From: Polymorphospora lycopeni
GTDB lineage: Bacteria; Actinomycetota; Actinomycetes; Mycobacteriales; Micromonosporaceae
Reading direction: 5' to 3'
DNA: 64,000 bases
NCBI RefSeq assembly: GCF_042237075.1
Contig: NZ_JBCGDC010000016.1
Location: forward strand, 1 to 64,000
Part shown: in pieces, positions 1 to 7,927 of the stretch
Numbering within the stretch: the stretch's first letter is position 1
Layout of the letters: each line of letters begins with the position of its first letter
Program-made: the position numbers and the translations under genes
Notes under the pieces: model-generated
Database searches by the model: none
Told to the model about the DNA's origin: nothing
Seen by the model: only the letters and a program-made list of their open reading frames with translations

Positions 1-630
1 CGGTGGCGGGGCGCCGGGCTGACCGCCCGGTGGCGGGCCGGCGGTGGTACGCGTCGGTGCCGGTGCCGCCGGCCGGCGGGGCGCCACGCGCGGCGGCGGG
101 CTGCTGGACGAGGTCCGGTCCTTCGAGAACGACCAGCCCTCGAAGCTGCCCGATGGCGGGGTCCGGTTCAGCACCCCGAACTGGCTGTAGCTCCAGGTGC
201 CACCGTTCGGCGCGTGCCAGTAGGACCAGTAGGCGCTGGCCGGTGGAGTGTCGATGCACGGTTCGCTCTGCGGGCCGGGCTTGCCCTCGATCCGGCAGAT
301 GAATCCCTCGCCCCACCGGGCGGTGCCGGTGATCTGGATGCCGGCGTTCTTCAACGCCGCCAGGCCGGTGGCCTGGTTGCCGGAGGCACACCTGATGATC
401 GTGGCGCCGCCGAGTTCCCGGAAGTCGACGATCACCGTGACGCCGTTGGCGTCGGGGCAGTAGCCGGCGGTTCCGGCCGCGTAGGCGGGTGCGGGTGCGG
501 TGGCGCCGGCAGCGGCGAGCACCAGCGCGGCCAGGGCCGCGCCGGCCGTCCGCAGCCCGACCCGGATCCCGGCCGCCGCCGGGTCGCGCCCGGCCGGTGT
601 CGGCGGGAACCGGTCCGTCCGTGCGGTCAC
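1..630 (-). CDS. Secreted SCO2322-like / transcobalamin beta-domain-like protein (partial)
   Basis: The first 210 residues of a protein that runs off the left edge. The GTG at 630 is chosen because a GGGAGG purine block lies just upstream. Residues about 27-50 are hydrophobic and end in PAYAAG, a plausible secretion signal. The mature part has one compact domain rich in Trp, Tyr and Gly, with the core AYWSYWHAPNGGTWSYSQ and a later EGWSFS, and paired Cys. A Pro/Ala/Thr-rich linker follows, as seen before a membrane or wall anchor. I recall this pattern from the SCO2322 family, and it resembles the beta domain (DUF4430-like) of transcobalamins. It lies directly downstream of the riboswitch-controlled toroid gene, so a role at the cell surface in cobalamin binding or uptake is inferred, not shown. 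Confidence 0.6.
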   Translation of the reverse strand, partial: MTARTDRFPPTPAGRDPAAAGIRVGLRTAGAALAALVLAAAGATAPAPAYAAGTAGYCPDANGVTVIVDFRELGGATIIRCASGNQATGLAALKNAGIQITGTARWGEGFICRIEGKPGPQSEPCIDTPPASAYWSYWHAPNGGTWSYSQFGVLNRTPPSGSFEGWSFSKDRTSSSSPPPRVAPRRPAAPAPTRTTAGPPPGGQPGAPPP

Positions 631-658
631 GCCCCCTCCCGGCGGCGCCGGGGGGGCG

Positions 659-781
659 NNNNNNNNNNNNNNNNNNNNNNNNNNNNNNNNNNNNNNNNNN
701 NNNNNNNNNNNNNNNNNNNNNNNNNNNNNNNNNNNNNNNNNNNNNNNNNNNNNNNNNNNNNNNNNNNNNNNNNNNNNNNNN
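659..781. other. Assembly gap (run of N)
   Basis: A run of 123 unknown bases. It hides the stop codon of the LPxTG protein to its right and the exact spacing to the secreted protein on its left. Flanking sequence is extremely GC-rich, the likely reason for the gap; the run length may be only an estimate. Confidence 0.98.
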
Positions 782-2240
782 CCCGGCGGCGCCGGCCGGC
801 CACGACCAGCCCGGCCCCGGCGAGCATGACGACCGCGCCGAACGCGCCGATCGAGGTGACGTCGACGCCGGTCGTCGGCAGCCGTCCGCCACCGGACGGC
901 GGTGGCGCCCAGGTCGTCGGCGCCGGGCTGGTCGGGCCGGTCGGCGACGGGGTGGCGGTACCGGTCGGGGTGGCGGTACCGGTCGGGGTGGCGGTACCGG
1001 TCGGGGTGGCGGTCGCGGTCGGGGACGGCGACGCGGTCGGGGAGGTCGTCGGGGACGCCGATCCGGTCGGGGTCGGGGTGGCCGTGGACGTCGGGGTCGG
1101 TTCGGTGCCGCCGGTCCCGATCTCGGCCAGCGACACCTTCGCCAGACCCAGCGCGGCCTGCCCGGTGGCCCGCCGCCACTGATCCGTCTCGTTCTCGGCG
1201 ATGCCGCCCGAGATCGCGTCCGCGAGCGAGCCCGGGGTGTACGCGATCGCCCCGGCGTGCGCGGCCGCGGCCCCGCCACCGGCCGCCGTCAACTGCTGCG
1301 CGGCGACGAAGTCGGCGGCCCGGTCGGCCTCGGCGATGTGTCCGGCGGCGGCCAGCGCCTGGCCACCCAGGCCGGTGCTGTTGGTGTTGGAGTAATCGGT
1401 GCCCATCGAGCCCTGGAACGAGCCGTCGGCCTTCTGCTGGGTCAGCAGCCACCCGATGCCGGCGTCGGCGGCGGCCTTCGCGCCGGTGGCCCCTGCGGCG
1501 TCGGCCGCGAGCAGCGCCTGTACGGCCATCGCGGTCGTGTCGACGTCCTGGACCTGGCTGGCCACCGGCGCGCTGGTGCAGGCCGCGCCGTCGGTCGCCG
1601 GATTGAGCCGGAAGCCGCCGGCGACGCACTGCTGCTTGACGAGGAAGTCGACCGCCGGCTGCGGGGCACCGCCGGATCGGGCCAGGCCGAGCACCGCGAG
1701 GCTCTGCGCGAAGAGATTGCCGCCCTGCGTCGGCTGGTCGCCGTACCGGTCGAAGATCCAGCCCTGCACGGCTCCGGCGTCCGCGCCACGGATCAGGTCG
1801 AGGGTGCGGGCGCGCATGTCGTGGCTGCCGAACGAGGTCGGGTCCCGGCCGGCGACCACGGCGGCGACGAGAACCTTGGCCATCGAGCCGCTGATGAGGT
1901 AGTCGGGGGCCCAGTCGCCGCCGGTCGCGTACGAGTCGACGTTCGCCTCGACCGCGTCGGCGACCGCGTCGGCGGCGGCCGGCTCGGTGCCGGCGGCCTC
2001 CAGCGCGATCAGCGCGTCGATGGTCAGGCCCCAGTCGGTGCCGCCGAACGGACCCGCCAGGCGTCCGTCGGCCAGTTGGCCGGCCAGCCACCTGGCGGCG
2101 GCGGCGCTCTGCGCCGAATGCGGGTTGTCGGCGCGTACGGCGGCGGCCGGCGCGGGGGTGGGTGTTGTCGAAAGCGCGACGAGCAGCACCGCGCTCCCGG
2201 CGAGGGCCGGGGTGAGGGCCGCGAGAAGGCGACGGAGCAT
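782..2240 (-). CDS. LPxTG-anchored alpha/alpha-toroid (prenyltransferase/squalene-oxidase-repeat) surface protein under a B12 riboswitch
   Basis: About 486 residues are visible; the stop lies in the assembly gap. The ATG at 2240 is preferred over earlier in-frame starts because those fall inside the riboswitch; a GAAAGG ribosome site precedes it. A signal peptide (MLRRLLAALTPALAG, then a hydrophobic run) is followed by repeated helical units with Asp/Trp/Gly motifs (ADGSFQGS, DVDTTAMAVQALLAA), typical of alpha/alpha-barrel proteins of the squalene-cyclase/prenyltransferase fold. A long Pro/Thr/Ser stalk with an 18-nt repeat leads to LPTTG, a hydrophobic helix and an Arg tail, a classic sortase signal. 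The fold is shared with the alpha domain of transcobalamin and intrinsic factor, and the leader is a cobalamin riboswitch, so cobalamin capture is the favoured inference. Enzymatic terpene cyclisation is unlikely for a wall-anchored protein. Confidence 0.8.
951..1022. repeat. 18-nt tandem repeat in the stalk of the LPxTG protein
   Basis: Three exact copies and one variant copy of an 18-base unit (GGTGGCGGTACCGGTCGG) sit head to tail. On the minus strand they encode repeats of the six-residue type PTGTAT, part of the Thr/Pro-rich wall-spanning stalk. The copy number is probably variable between strains. Confidence 0.9.
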
Positions 2241-2299
2241 GGGACATGCCTTTCGGGAGCGGTGGTGAGCACCGCATCCCGGCCCGCAGGGGTCCGTCG

Positions 2300-2440
2300 A
2301 TCCGGGCTCAACCTGTAGACCACGACAGTTGAGGCCGCTCGTCTCCGTGCGGGCATTCCGGCTCGTGGTGGAAGTCCACCACATACGGTTGCGGGTCAGC
2401 GCCGGCTTCACACCGGCTTCCCCCACGCGGAAACTCATTC
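2300..2440 (-). promoter_or_regulatory. Cobalamin (B12) riboswitch
   Basis: Reading the minus strand from about 2440, the leader contains GGGAAGCCGGTGTGAAGCCG followed by GCGCTGACCCGCAACCGT, the diagnostic core of AdoCbl riboswitches. A B12-box-like element (GAGCCGGAATGCCCGC, near 2346-2372) comes next. A further hairpin with CTCAACTGT pairing to ACAGGTTGAG (about 2307-2333) lies between the box and the start codon at 2240 and is a good candidate expression platform. The family normally lowers expression when cobalamin is plentiful. Confidence 0.9.
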
Positions 2441-2674
2441 AGTTGTGGGTAAGCCATTCTGGCTGGTAGCGAACCTTACGGTATCCAGCCACCCACGCCG
2501 CGTACATGAGGCACAGGTCACGACCTCGCATCGATGGCCACCGACGGTACGTCCGGTCCATGCGACCAGCGGTCCCGTCGGTGGCACCCGGTCGGACGAT
2601 GGAGGACGGTGGCGCGCCGTTGCGACGATGTTGCCGAACGGGGTCGCGTCCGTCGGCAGATCTGGAGATCGGCA

Positions 2675-3091
2675 GTGAGCACTGATTCAGGCTGGAACGA
2701 CTACCTGTCCACCGACACACCCGCCGTGGACGTCACACCGGTCGTCCCCACCGTCGAACCCGCCGCCGTGCCGGAACCCGCCGCGACGATCGTGCAAAGT
2801 GAACTGACCAGCGCCACCAGCGACCAGCAGTGGTCGGACTGGCACGCGGACAACAGCGCCTCGTGGGCCGACTCGGCGCAGAGCTACGTCGACTACGCCC
2901 AGCAGAGCGCCGCACAGGGCTACTTCGACGCCGCCGACAGCGCGATGGACACCGCCGCCAACCACGCCTCGATCGCCGGCGCCAACCTGGACACCTCGAT
3001 CGACTACCAGACCGCGGCGAACACCCACGTCGAGACGGCCGCCACCGAACTGGCCCCGTACGACGCCGGCCTCGGCTCCGCCACGGAATGA
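2675..3091 (+). CDS. Small acidic Ala-rich protein, function unknown
   Basis: 138 residues from a GTG at 2675 with TGGAG seven bases upstream; the longer frame beginning at 2534 has an Arg-rich, non-protein-like extension and no ribosome site. The N-terminal 45 residues are Pro/Val/Thr-rich. The rest is dominated by Ala, Asp, Ser, Gln and Tyr in a pattern suggesting long amphipathic helices (SWADSAQSYVDYAQQSAAQG). There is no signal peptide, membrane segment or cysteine. It overlaps the next gene by four bases (ATGA), so the two are co-translated and probably act together. I do not recognise the family. Confidence 0.7.
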   Translation: MSTDSGWNDYLSTDTPAVDVTPVVPTVEPAAVPEPAATIVQSELTSATSDQQWSDWHADNSASWADSAQSYVDYAQQSAAQGYFDAADSAMDTAANHASIAGANLDTSIDYQTAANTHVETAATELAPYDAGLGSATE

Positions 3092-4458
3092 CCTGGGCGG
3101 AAGCCGGGGAGGCCAGCGCCGGCCCGGCTGCCGGCACGCCCGGCCTCGAACCGGGGCGGTTGGCCGCCGGGGCGGAGCGGCGGGTCGCCGTACCGCCCAG
3201 CGTCGCCCGTCAGCACCTGCTGCGCACCATCCGGGAACTGTCGTTCGAGCTGCGGACCGAGCAGCTCAGCGTGCTGGAGGCGGTGCGCGGCTCGAAGCTC
3301 GGCGGGGTCACGCTGGCACCGGGCAAGCTGCCGGTGAGCCTGCGGATCGGGCTGGAGGCGGCCGACACCGGCTGCCGCATCGTCGTCCTGCTCGCCGACC
3401 GCTGGCCCGGCAAGGTCGGCCGCAACTGGGGCGCGACCAGCGCGTACGTCGAACTCTTCGGCTCCGTGCTGGCCGCCGTCGACGGCGCGCTGACCCGGCT
3501 CGACCCGTCGGCGGCGGGCTCGTTCACCCCGTGGTGGCGCGACACCGGCACCGGCGACGTCGCCATCATGCAGAACGCCGCCAGCCACGCCGCCCAGGCA
3601 CAGGCGGCCCTGTCGCGGCACACGTCGCGGCTGCTCGACGGTGGTTCGGCACCGCCCCGGGGGGCGTCGGTCAGCCGGTCCGGTGTGGACACCTTCGTCT
3701 TCGAGACGGCGGACGCGGTCGCCGAGGTGCCGACCGAACTGGCCGACGGCATGCTGATGGTGGGCACGCTGGTCACCAGCCGGCCCGGCGCGATGCCACC
3801 GGCACTCGTCGCACAGGTGCAGTCGCTGGTCTTCCGGGTCGAGGAACACCTCGCCGCCGACGGCCGGGCTTCGCTGTTTCCCGCCACCCCTGAGGATGTG
3901 CCGGTGGTGACCTTCCTGCACCAGCAGGCCCGGCTGCGTGGCCTGCTGCCGGTCCGCACGCTGCGGACCTGCACCACCTGCCGGCTGGAGAAGGTGACCA
4001 ACCCCGAACTCGAACGGCTCCAGGAACGGACCCGACGCACCCGCGACCTGGCGACCGGCATCAGCGCGGTGGTGACCCCGTACGTCCTGGCCGGCCGGCT
4101 GGTGCAGTTGAACAGCAAGGGCCCGGAGTTCGCCTGCCCGCGCTGCCAGGGTCTGGACGCCGACGAGACCGTGGTGACGTACTGCCAGCGCTGCGGCGAC
4201 CGGCGGGCCGAGACGGCACTACGCGCGTGCCCGAAGTGCCAGTTCGACTTCCGCTCGCTGCTGCCCGCCGAACAGGTGTGGCGGCCACGGACCGCCGGGC
4301 CGGACGTCGGCACCGGGCCGGCGGCGGTGGTGGCCGGACCGGCGGCGCCGCTGAAGGTTCCGGACGACTTCCCGCCGGCACACCCGCGCCCGCCGAAGGC
4401 GCCACGGCCGGCGCGCCCGGAAGTTCTCCCGCCTCCCTCCGGACCGCCGGCGACCTGA
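3088..4458 (+). CDS. Zinc-ribbon protein of unknown function
   Basis: 456 residues, starting in the ATGA overlap with the preceding gene. The N-terminal two thirds form a globular region with no motif I can name. Three cysteine pairs follow: CTTC near residue 295, CPRC near 350 and CQRC near 367, then CPKC near 380, so at least one and probably two treble-clef or ribbon zinc sites. The last 70 residues are a Pro/Ala-rich low-complexity tail. No transmembrane helix or enzyme signature is evident. Co-translation with the small Ala-rich protein is the only clue; a scaffold or nucleic-acid-binding role is possible but unsupported. Confidence 0.7.
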   Translation: MTWAEAGEASAGPAAGTPGLEPGRLAAGAERRVAVPPSVARQHLLRTIRELSFELRTEQLSVLEAVRGSKLGGVTLAPGKLPVSLRIGLEAADTGCRIVVLLADRWPGKVGRNWGATSAYVELFGSVLAAVDGALTRLDPSAAGSFTPWWRDTGTGDVAIMQNAASHAAQAQAALSRHTSRLLDGGSAPPRGASVSRSGVDTFVFETADAVAEVPTELADGMLMVGTLVTSRPGAMPPALVAQVQSLVFRVEEHLAADGRASLFPATPEDVPVVTFLHQQARLRGLLPVRTLRTCTTCRLEKVTNPELERLQERTRRTRDLATGISAVVTPYVLAGRLVQLNSKGPEFACPRCQGLDADETVVTYCQRCGDRRAETALRACPKCQFDFRSLLPAEQVWRPRTAGPDVGTGPAAVVAGPAAPLKVPDDFPPAHPRPPKAPRPARPEVLPPPSGPPAT

Positions 4459-4568
4459 GCACGCCCGCCGTGCGAGGATCGGGCCGGCCGCTGGCGGCGG
4501 AGAGCCTCGCCGGTGCCGGCCGGCGCCGCCGGAAGCCGGCGACCGCGGCGAGCACGAAAGGTCAGCCG

Positions 4569-5672
4569 ATGCCCACCGCCGACGAACTTCTCAACGCGAC
4601 CGCCGTCGACGGGCTGGCGCGCTGCCTGCTCGACGTGGCACCGGGGCATCCGCTGCCGGCGTTGCGTCGCACGGCGGCGGCACTGGAGGGGCGGACGCTC
4701 AGCGAGCGGTGCCACGACGTACGCGACGCGCTGCTGACCGATCTGCCGGACGACTACGACGGGTTCGCGGCGGTCGTACGTGCCGCCCTGGAGCGGCCCG
4801 AATTCACCGGGTGGATGATCTGGCCGGTCACCGAGGCCGTCGCGCGGCGCGCGCTCGACGCCGGGCCGGCCGACCGTTTCGACGCCGGACTCGCCCTGCT
4901 CGCCGACCTGACCCCGCGGCTGACCGCCGAGTTCGCGGTCCGGTCGTTCCTCGCCGCCGACCTCGACCGCACGCTGGCCGTGGCACAGGAGTGGACCCGG
5001 CACCCGGACCCGCACGTGCGGCGCCTGGCCAGCGAGGGCACCCGCCCCTACCTGCCCTGGGCGCGGCGGGTGCGGGCGCTGTTCGACCGCCCGGCGGCCA
5101 CCGCCACCGTGCTCGACGCGCTCTACCGCGACGATTCGGAGTACGTCCGCCGCTCGGTCGCCAACCATCTCAACGACCTGAGCCGCATCGATCCGGAGTT
5201 GGCCACGGCGACCGCGGCCCGCTGGCTCGATCAGGCGGACGAGCACACCGCGAAGGTGGTCCGGCACGGGCTGCGTACGCTGGTCAAGAAGGGTGATCCG
5301 GCGGCGCTCGGGCTGCTCGGGTTCGGTCCGGCGCCCGACATCGTCGTCACCGGACCGGTGCTCGGCGCGGCTGTGGTGGCGTCCGGCGGCGACCTGCTCT
5401 TCGAGGTCACGCTCGAGAACCGGGGGCCGGATCTCGCGGCGGTGGCGATCGACTACGTCGTCCACCACCGGCGGGCCAACGGGACGCTGAGCCCGAAGGT
5501 CTTCAAGCTCACCACGCGCCGTCTCGACGCCGGCGCCAGCCTGACGATCAGTCGGCGGCACTCGTTCGCGCCGATCAGCACCCGCACCTACCACCCGGGT
5601 GAGCACGCGGTCGAGGTCCAGGTGAACGGTGTGCGGCACGGGCTGCGCACCTTCCGGCTCGGCTCCCCCTGA
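4569..5672 (+). CDS. AlkD-like DNA alkylation repair protein (HEAT repeats)
   Basis: 367 residues from an ATG at 4569 behind GAAAGG with seven-base spacing. The helical-repeat body includes HPDPHVRRLASEGTRPYLPW and YVRRSVANHLNDLSRIDP, the repeat style of the AlkC/AlkD family of DNA glycosylase-type proteins, and the KKGDPAALGLLGF segment is typical of the C-terminal repeats. A beta-rich extension of about 100 residues follows (VTLENRGPDLAAVAIDYVVH onward). Family members excise or recognise cationic alkylated bases. It lies 110 bp after the zinc-ribbon gene and may or may not be transcribed with it. Catalytic residues were not checked, so a non-catalytic paralogue is possible. Confidence 0.8.
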   Translation: MPTADELLNATAVDGLARCLLDVAPGHPLPALRRTAAALEGRTLSERCHDVRDALLTDLPDDYDGFAAVVRAALERPEFTGWMIWPVTEAVARRALDAGPADRFDAGLALLADLTPRLTAEFAVRSFLAADLDRTLAVAQEWTRHPDPHVRRLASEGTRPYLPWARRVRALFDRPAATATVLDALYRDDSEYVRRSVANHLNDLSRIDPELATATAARWLDQADEHTAKVVRHGLRTLVKKGDPAALGLLGFGPAPDIVVTGPVLGAAVVASGGDLLFEVTLENRGPDLAAVAIDYVVHHRRANGTLSPKVFKLTTRRLDAGASLTISRRHSFAPISTRTYHPGEHAVEVQVNGVRHGLRTFRLGSP

Positions 5673-5732
5673 GCGGCGGTGCGGGGTGGCGGCTGCCGCC
5701 CGGGGTACGGGCCCGGACGGCAGCGGGCCGGG

Positions 5733-6023
5733 TCAGCGCGGCTGGAAGGTCATGCAGTCGGCGAGGTCCTGGCCCGGCGCGACCCGAATCGACGGTGCCC
5801 GGCACTCGAGTTCGGCGTTGAACCGGCATTCGGCGCGCTTGCAGGCGCCGACCTGGGCGATCACCATGTCGAGCCCGCCCTTGGCCGAGGTGTCGATGAA
5901 CGTGTCGCAACTGGCGGTCGTCTCGCCGATGGTGATGGCGAAGGCCCGGCATCCGTCATGGTTGTAGCCGCAGTCGGTTACCGTGCATTCCTGTACCCGC
6001 GGCATTTCCAGCATCTGTGTCAT
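5733..6023 (-). CDS. DUF1540 small cysteine-rich protein
   Basis: 96 residues, ATG at 6023 behind a very strong GGAGGAGG site. The N-terminal half carries ECTVTDCGYNHDGCRAFAI and a second cysteine set (CDTF, ACKRAECRFN, ECRA, DCMTF), the duplicated cysteine pattern of DUF1540 proteins, which are thought to bind metal. It is monocistronic and convergent with the AlkD-like gene. Its upstream region holds two iron-box-like elements (6103-6145), suggesting expression under iron starvation; this would tie it to the siderophore locus next door, but the biochemical function is unknown. Confidence 0.85.
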   Translation of the reverse strand: MTQMLEMPRVQECTVTDCGYNHDGCRAFAITIGETTASCDTFIDTSAKGGLDMVIAQVGACKRAECRFNAELECRAPSIRVAPGQDLADCMTFQPR

Positions 6024-6102
6024 GACTACCTCCTCCGTTCGACCGTAAACCGGTACGGCACTTTCGGCACTTCGAACAGGAAAAGAGTTTGCCCAGCTCA
6101 GA

Positions 6103-6145
6103 GGAGCAGAGCCTTACCTAATACGCGCAGGTGAGGCTTTCCTTA
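6103..6145. promoter_or_regulatory. Two iron-box-like (IdeR/DmdR) elements upstream of the DUF1540 gene
   Basis: Compared by eye with the actinobacterial iron box TTAGGTTAGGCTAACCTAA, GCAGGTGAGGCTTTCCTTA at 6127-6145 matches at 13 of 19 positions. GGAGCAGAGCCTTACCTAA at 6103-6121 matches at 12, including an intact right half. They sit 80-120 bp before the DUF1540 start. Weaker than the two boxes at 29527 and 34444. Confidence 0.5.
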
Positions 6146-6247
6146 ATTCGACCGGCAACGTTCATTCCGGTACGGGCGGAACAGGCCTGGGCACAATTCC
6201 GCGGGGCCACGGATCCGTATTGCCGCGCGATGGTCCGGCCGGTCGGG

Positions 6248-7669
6248 TCAGGCGGTGACGTGTGGCCGTACCCAGGGTGCCGGCACGTCGTGGAAGGCCG
6301 CGTCGACCAGCAGCCGCTCCAGGTCACGCAGGAACCGCTCGGCCTGCTCGGGCGGCAGGTAGGCGGTGTTTGCGGTGAGCGTCAGACCGATGCCGCCCGG
6401 CTTGTCGACGACCTCCACCCGGGTCCGGTAGACGAAGCTGTCGTAGCTCTCGCCCCAGGAGAACGACGACCTCGACATCGCGGCACGGACCTCGTCCTCG
6501 CCGGTCTCCCGGCCGAACACGCTCGCGTCGGTGCTCAGCCGGATGTCGTTGAAATAGCAGTGCGCGCTCTCACCAGTATTGATCTTGTGACCGGCCGCCT
6601 CGTACGCCCGCAGCAGTTCCGCCTGCTCGTAGTAGGCCGAGCGGTACGCCTCGAGCGCCGCCGCCCACACCCGGGGCAGCAGTTTGGCGAAGTCCGGACG
6701 GTCGGCCAGGTCGACCACGATCATGCCGAGTTGGTTGAGCTTGGCGATCGCGGTGTCGTAACCGGGCAGCGAACGGTTGTTGACCATCATGAAGATGCCG
6801 ACGGTGTCCCGGCCGGACCAGCCGGCGTGCACCGCGGCGATCGCCGTCAGCAGCACCGTCGAGGTGGTCACCCCGTGCCGGTTGGCGACCAGCCGTACGG
6901 CGGTGTCCGCCGCCGCCGAGACCAGGGTGCCCTGCCGGAACAGCGGGGTCAGCGGTGGCCCCAGCTCCGGCAGCGTCTCCTTGGGCAACTGGCCGAACCA
7001 GTCGACCCAGCGGGCGATGGCGCGTTGCGCCCGGCGCCGGTGGCGTTCCTCCTGCTCGCGCCGGGCGATGTCGACCGACTGGAGTCCGGGTGGCGCGGCG
7101 ATGCTGCCCCGCAGCAGGAGCACCCGCAGGTCGCGCAGCACGATCTCGACGGCGCCGAAGTCGACGGTGGTGTGGCTGAAGACGAGGGCGACCTGACATA
7201 CCCGGTCGCCGGCGACCACCAGTGCCACCCGTTGCGGCAGTTCCTCGGCGAGGTCGAACGCGGTCGAGGCGAGCCGGGTGGCCAGCGCCTGCGCGGTGGC
7301 GGTGCCGTCGTCGTCCGCCGGGCCGGCGTGCACCAGCAGCACCGGCTGCTCGCCGTGGCCCGACACGACCTGGAGCAGTTCCCCGTCGACGGTTCGCAGC
7401 CGGGTGCGCAGCGAGTTGTGCCGGCCGACGAGGGCACCGACGACCCGCAGCACGTCCGGCACGCCGGTCCGGGCCCGGCGCGGCACCGGGACCACCCGCG
7501 AGATGTTGACCATCGTCCGGTTCGGCGGATACATCTCGAACGCCCGCCACAGCATCCGCTGCCCCCAGGTGAAGGGTGCCGACGGGGGTTCCGTCCCGGT
7601 GAAGTCGGCGGCTGTCCACTTCTCGGCCACCGGCTCGACCGGCTGGACCGTACCTTCGAGCCCGGACAC
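6248..7669 (-). CDS. Stand-alone NRPS condensation-domain-like protein
   Basis: 473 residues from a GTG at 7669 with GGAGG spaced six bases upstream; the longer frame to 7825 is Pro/Gly/Arg-rich leader sequence. The whole protein is one condensation-fold domain. The active-site motif reads SHTTVDFG in place of HHxxxDG, so the catalytic second His and the Asp survive while the first His and the Gly are replaced. Later segments (FMMVNNRSLPGYDTAIAKLN and SFSWGESYD) fit the C-lobe. Free-standing C proteins can cap, offload or ligate chains. Because the NRPS here has no thioesterase, a role in chain release or tailoring is an attractive inference. It lies beyond the MbtH gene on the same strand, separated by the BASS transporter on the other strand. 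Confidence 0.75.
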   Translation of the reverse strand: MSGLEGTVQPVEPVAEKWTAADFTGTEPPSAPFTWGQRMLWRAFEMYPPNRTMVNISRVVPVPRRARTGVPDVLRVVGALVGRHNSLRTRLRTVDGELLQVVSGHGEQPVLLVHAGPADDDGTATAQALATRLASTAFDLAEELPQRVALVVAGDRVCQVALVFSHTTVDFGAVEIVLRDLRVLLLRGSIAAPPGLQSVDIARREQEERHRRRAQRAIARWVDWFGQLPKETLPELGPPLTPLFRQGTLVSAAADTAVRLVANRHGVTTSTVLLTAIAAVHAGWSGRDTVGIFMMVNNRSLPGYDTAIAKLNQLGMIVVDLADRPDFAKLLPRVWAAALEAYRSAYYEQAELLRAYEAAGHKINTGESAHCYFNDIRLSTDASVFGRETGEDEVRAAMSRSSFSWGESYDSFVYRTRVEVVDKPGGIGLTLTANTAYLPPEQAERFLRDLERLLVDAAFHDVPAPWVRPHVTA

Positions 7670-7927
7670 CCCGCACCTCCGCTGCGCATGATCCACTGTG
7701 GGCGATCGTGGCCACCGGCTACCGGCCGGGCCACTTCGACCAGTATCTGTTCCGGGCGGGGCTTCTAACTCCACGGGACAGCGCATTGCTCCGGCCGTTC
7801 GGCCGATCCACCGGCCGCCGCCCACTGTGCGGCGGGTCAGCCCGGCACCGGGTTTCGCCTGCGGGCGGCCCCGAAATCAGCGGGATAGACGATGCCGGAT
7901 GCGGGCCGCGGCGGGCAGGATCCGGAG

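Noticed and set aside
150..165. Possible frameshift in the partial secreted protein near the left edge
   Set aside because: Recounting the G run (158-161, four bases) showed the reading frame is continuous (LNRTPPSGSFEGWSF); the apparent shift was a miscount.
951..1022. CRISPR-like array from the 18-base repeats
   Set aside because: No spacers: the units are contiguous and encode a Pro/Thr stalk. No other CRISPR-like array or cas gene was seen in the window.
2241..2438. N-terminal extension of the LPxTG protein to 2438
   Set aside because: The extension is the translated cobalamin riboswitch; the signal peptide begins at the ATG at 2240.
2534..2674. Upstream start for the small Ala-rich protein
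   Set aside because: Arg-rich extension without a ribosome site; the GTG at 2675 has one.
3210..5639. 809-codon minus-strand frame opposite the zinc-ribbon and AlkD-like genes
   Set aside because: Low-complexity Arg/Gly/Pro composition and no motifs; the plus-strand genes have ribosome sites, overlaps and recognisable domains.
7670..7825. N-terminal extension of the stand-alone condensation protein
   Set aside because: Compositionally leader-like, and the GTG at 7669 has a strong GGAGG at correct spacing.
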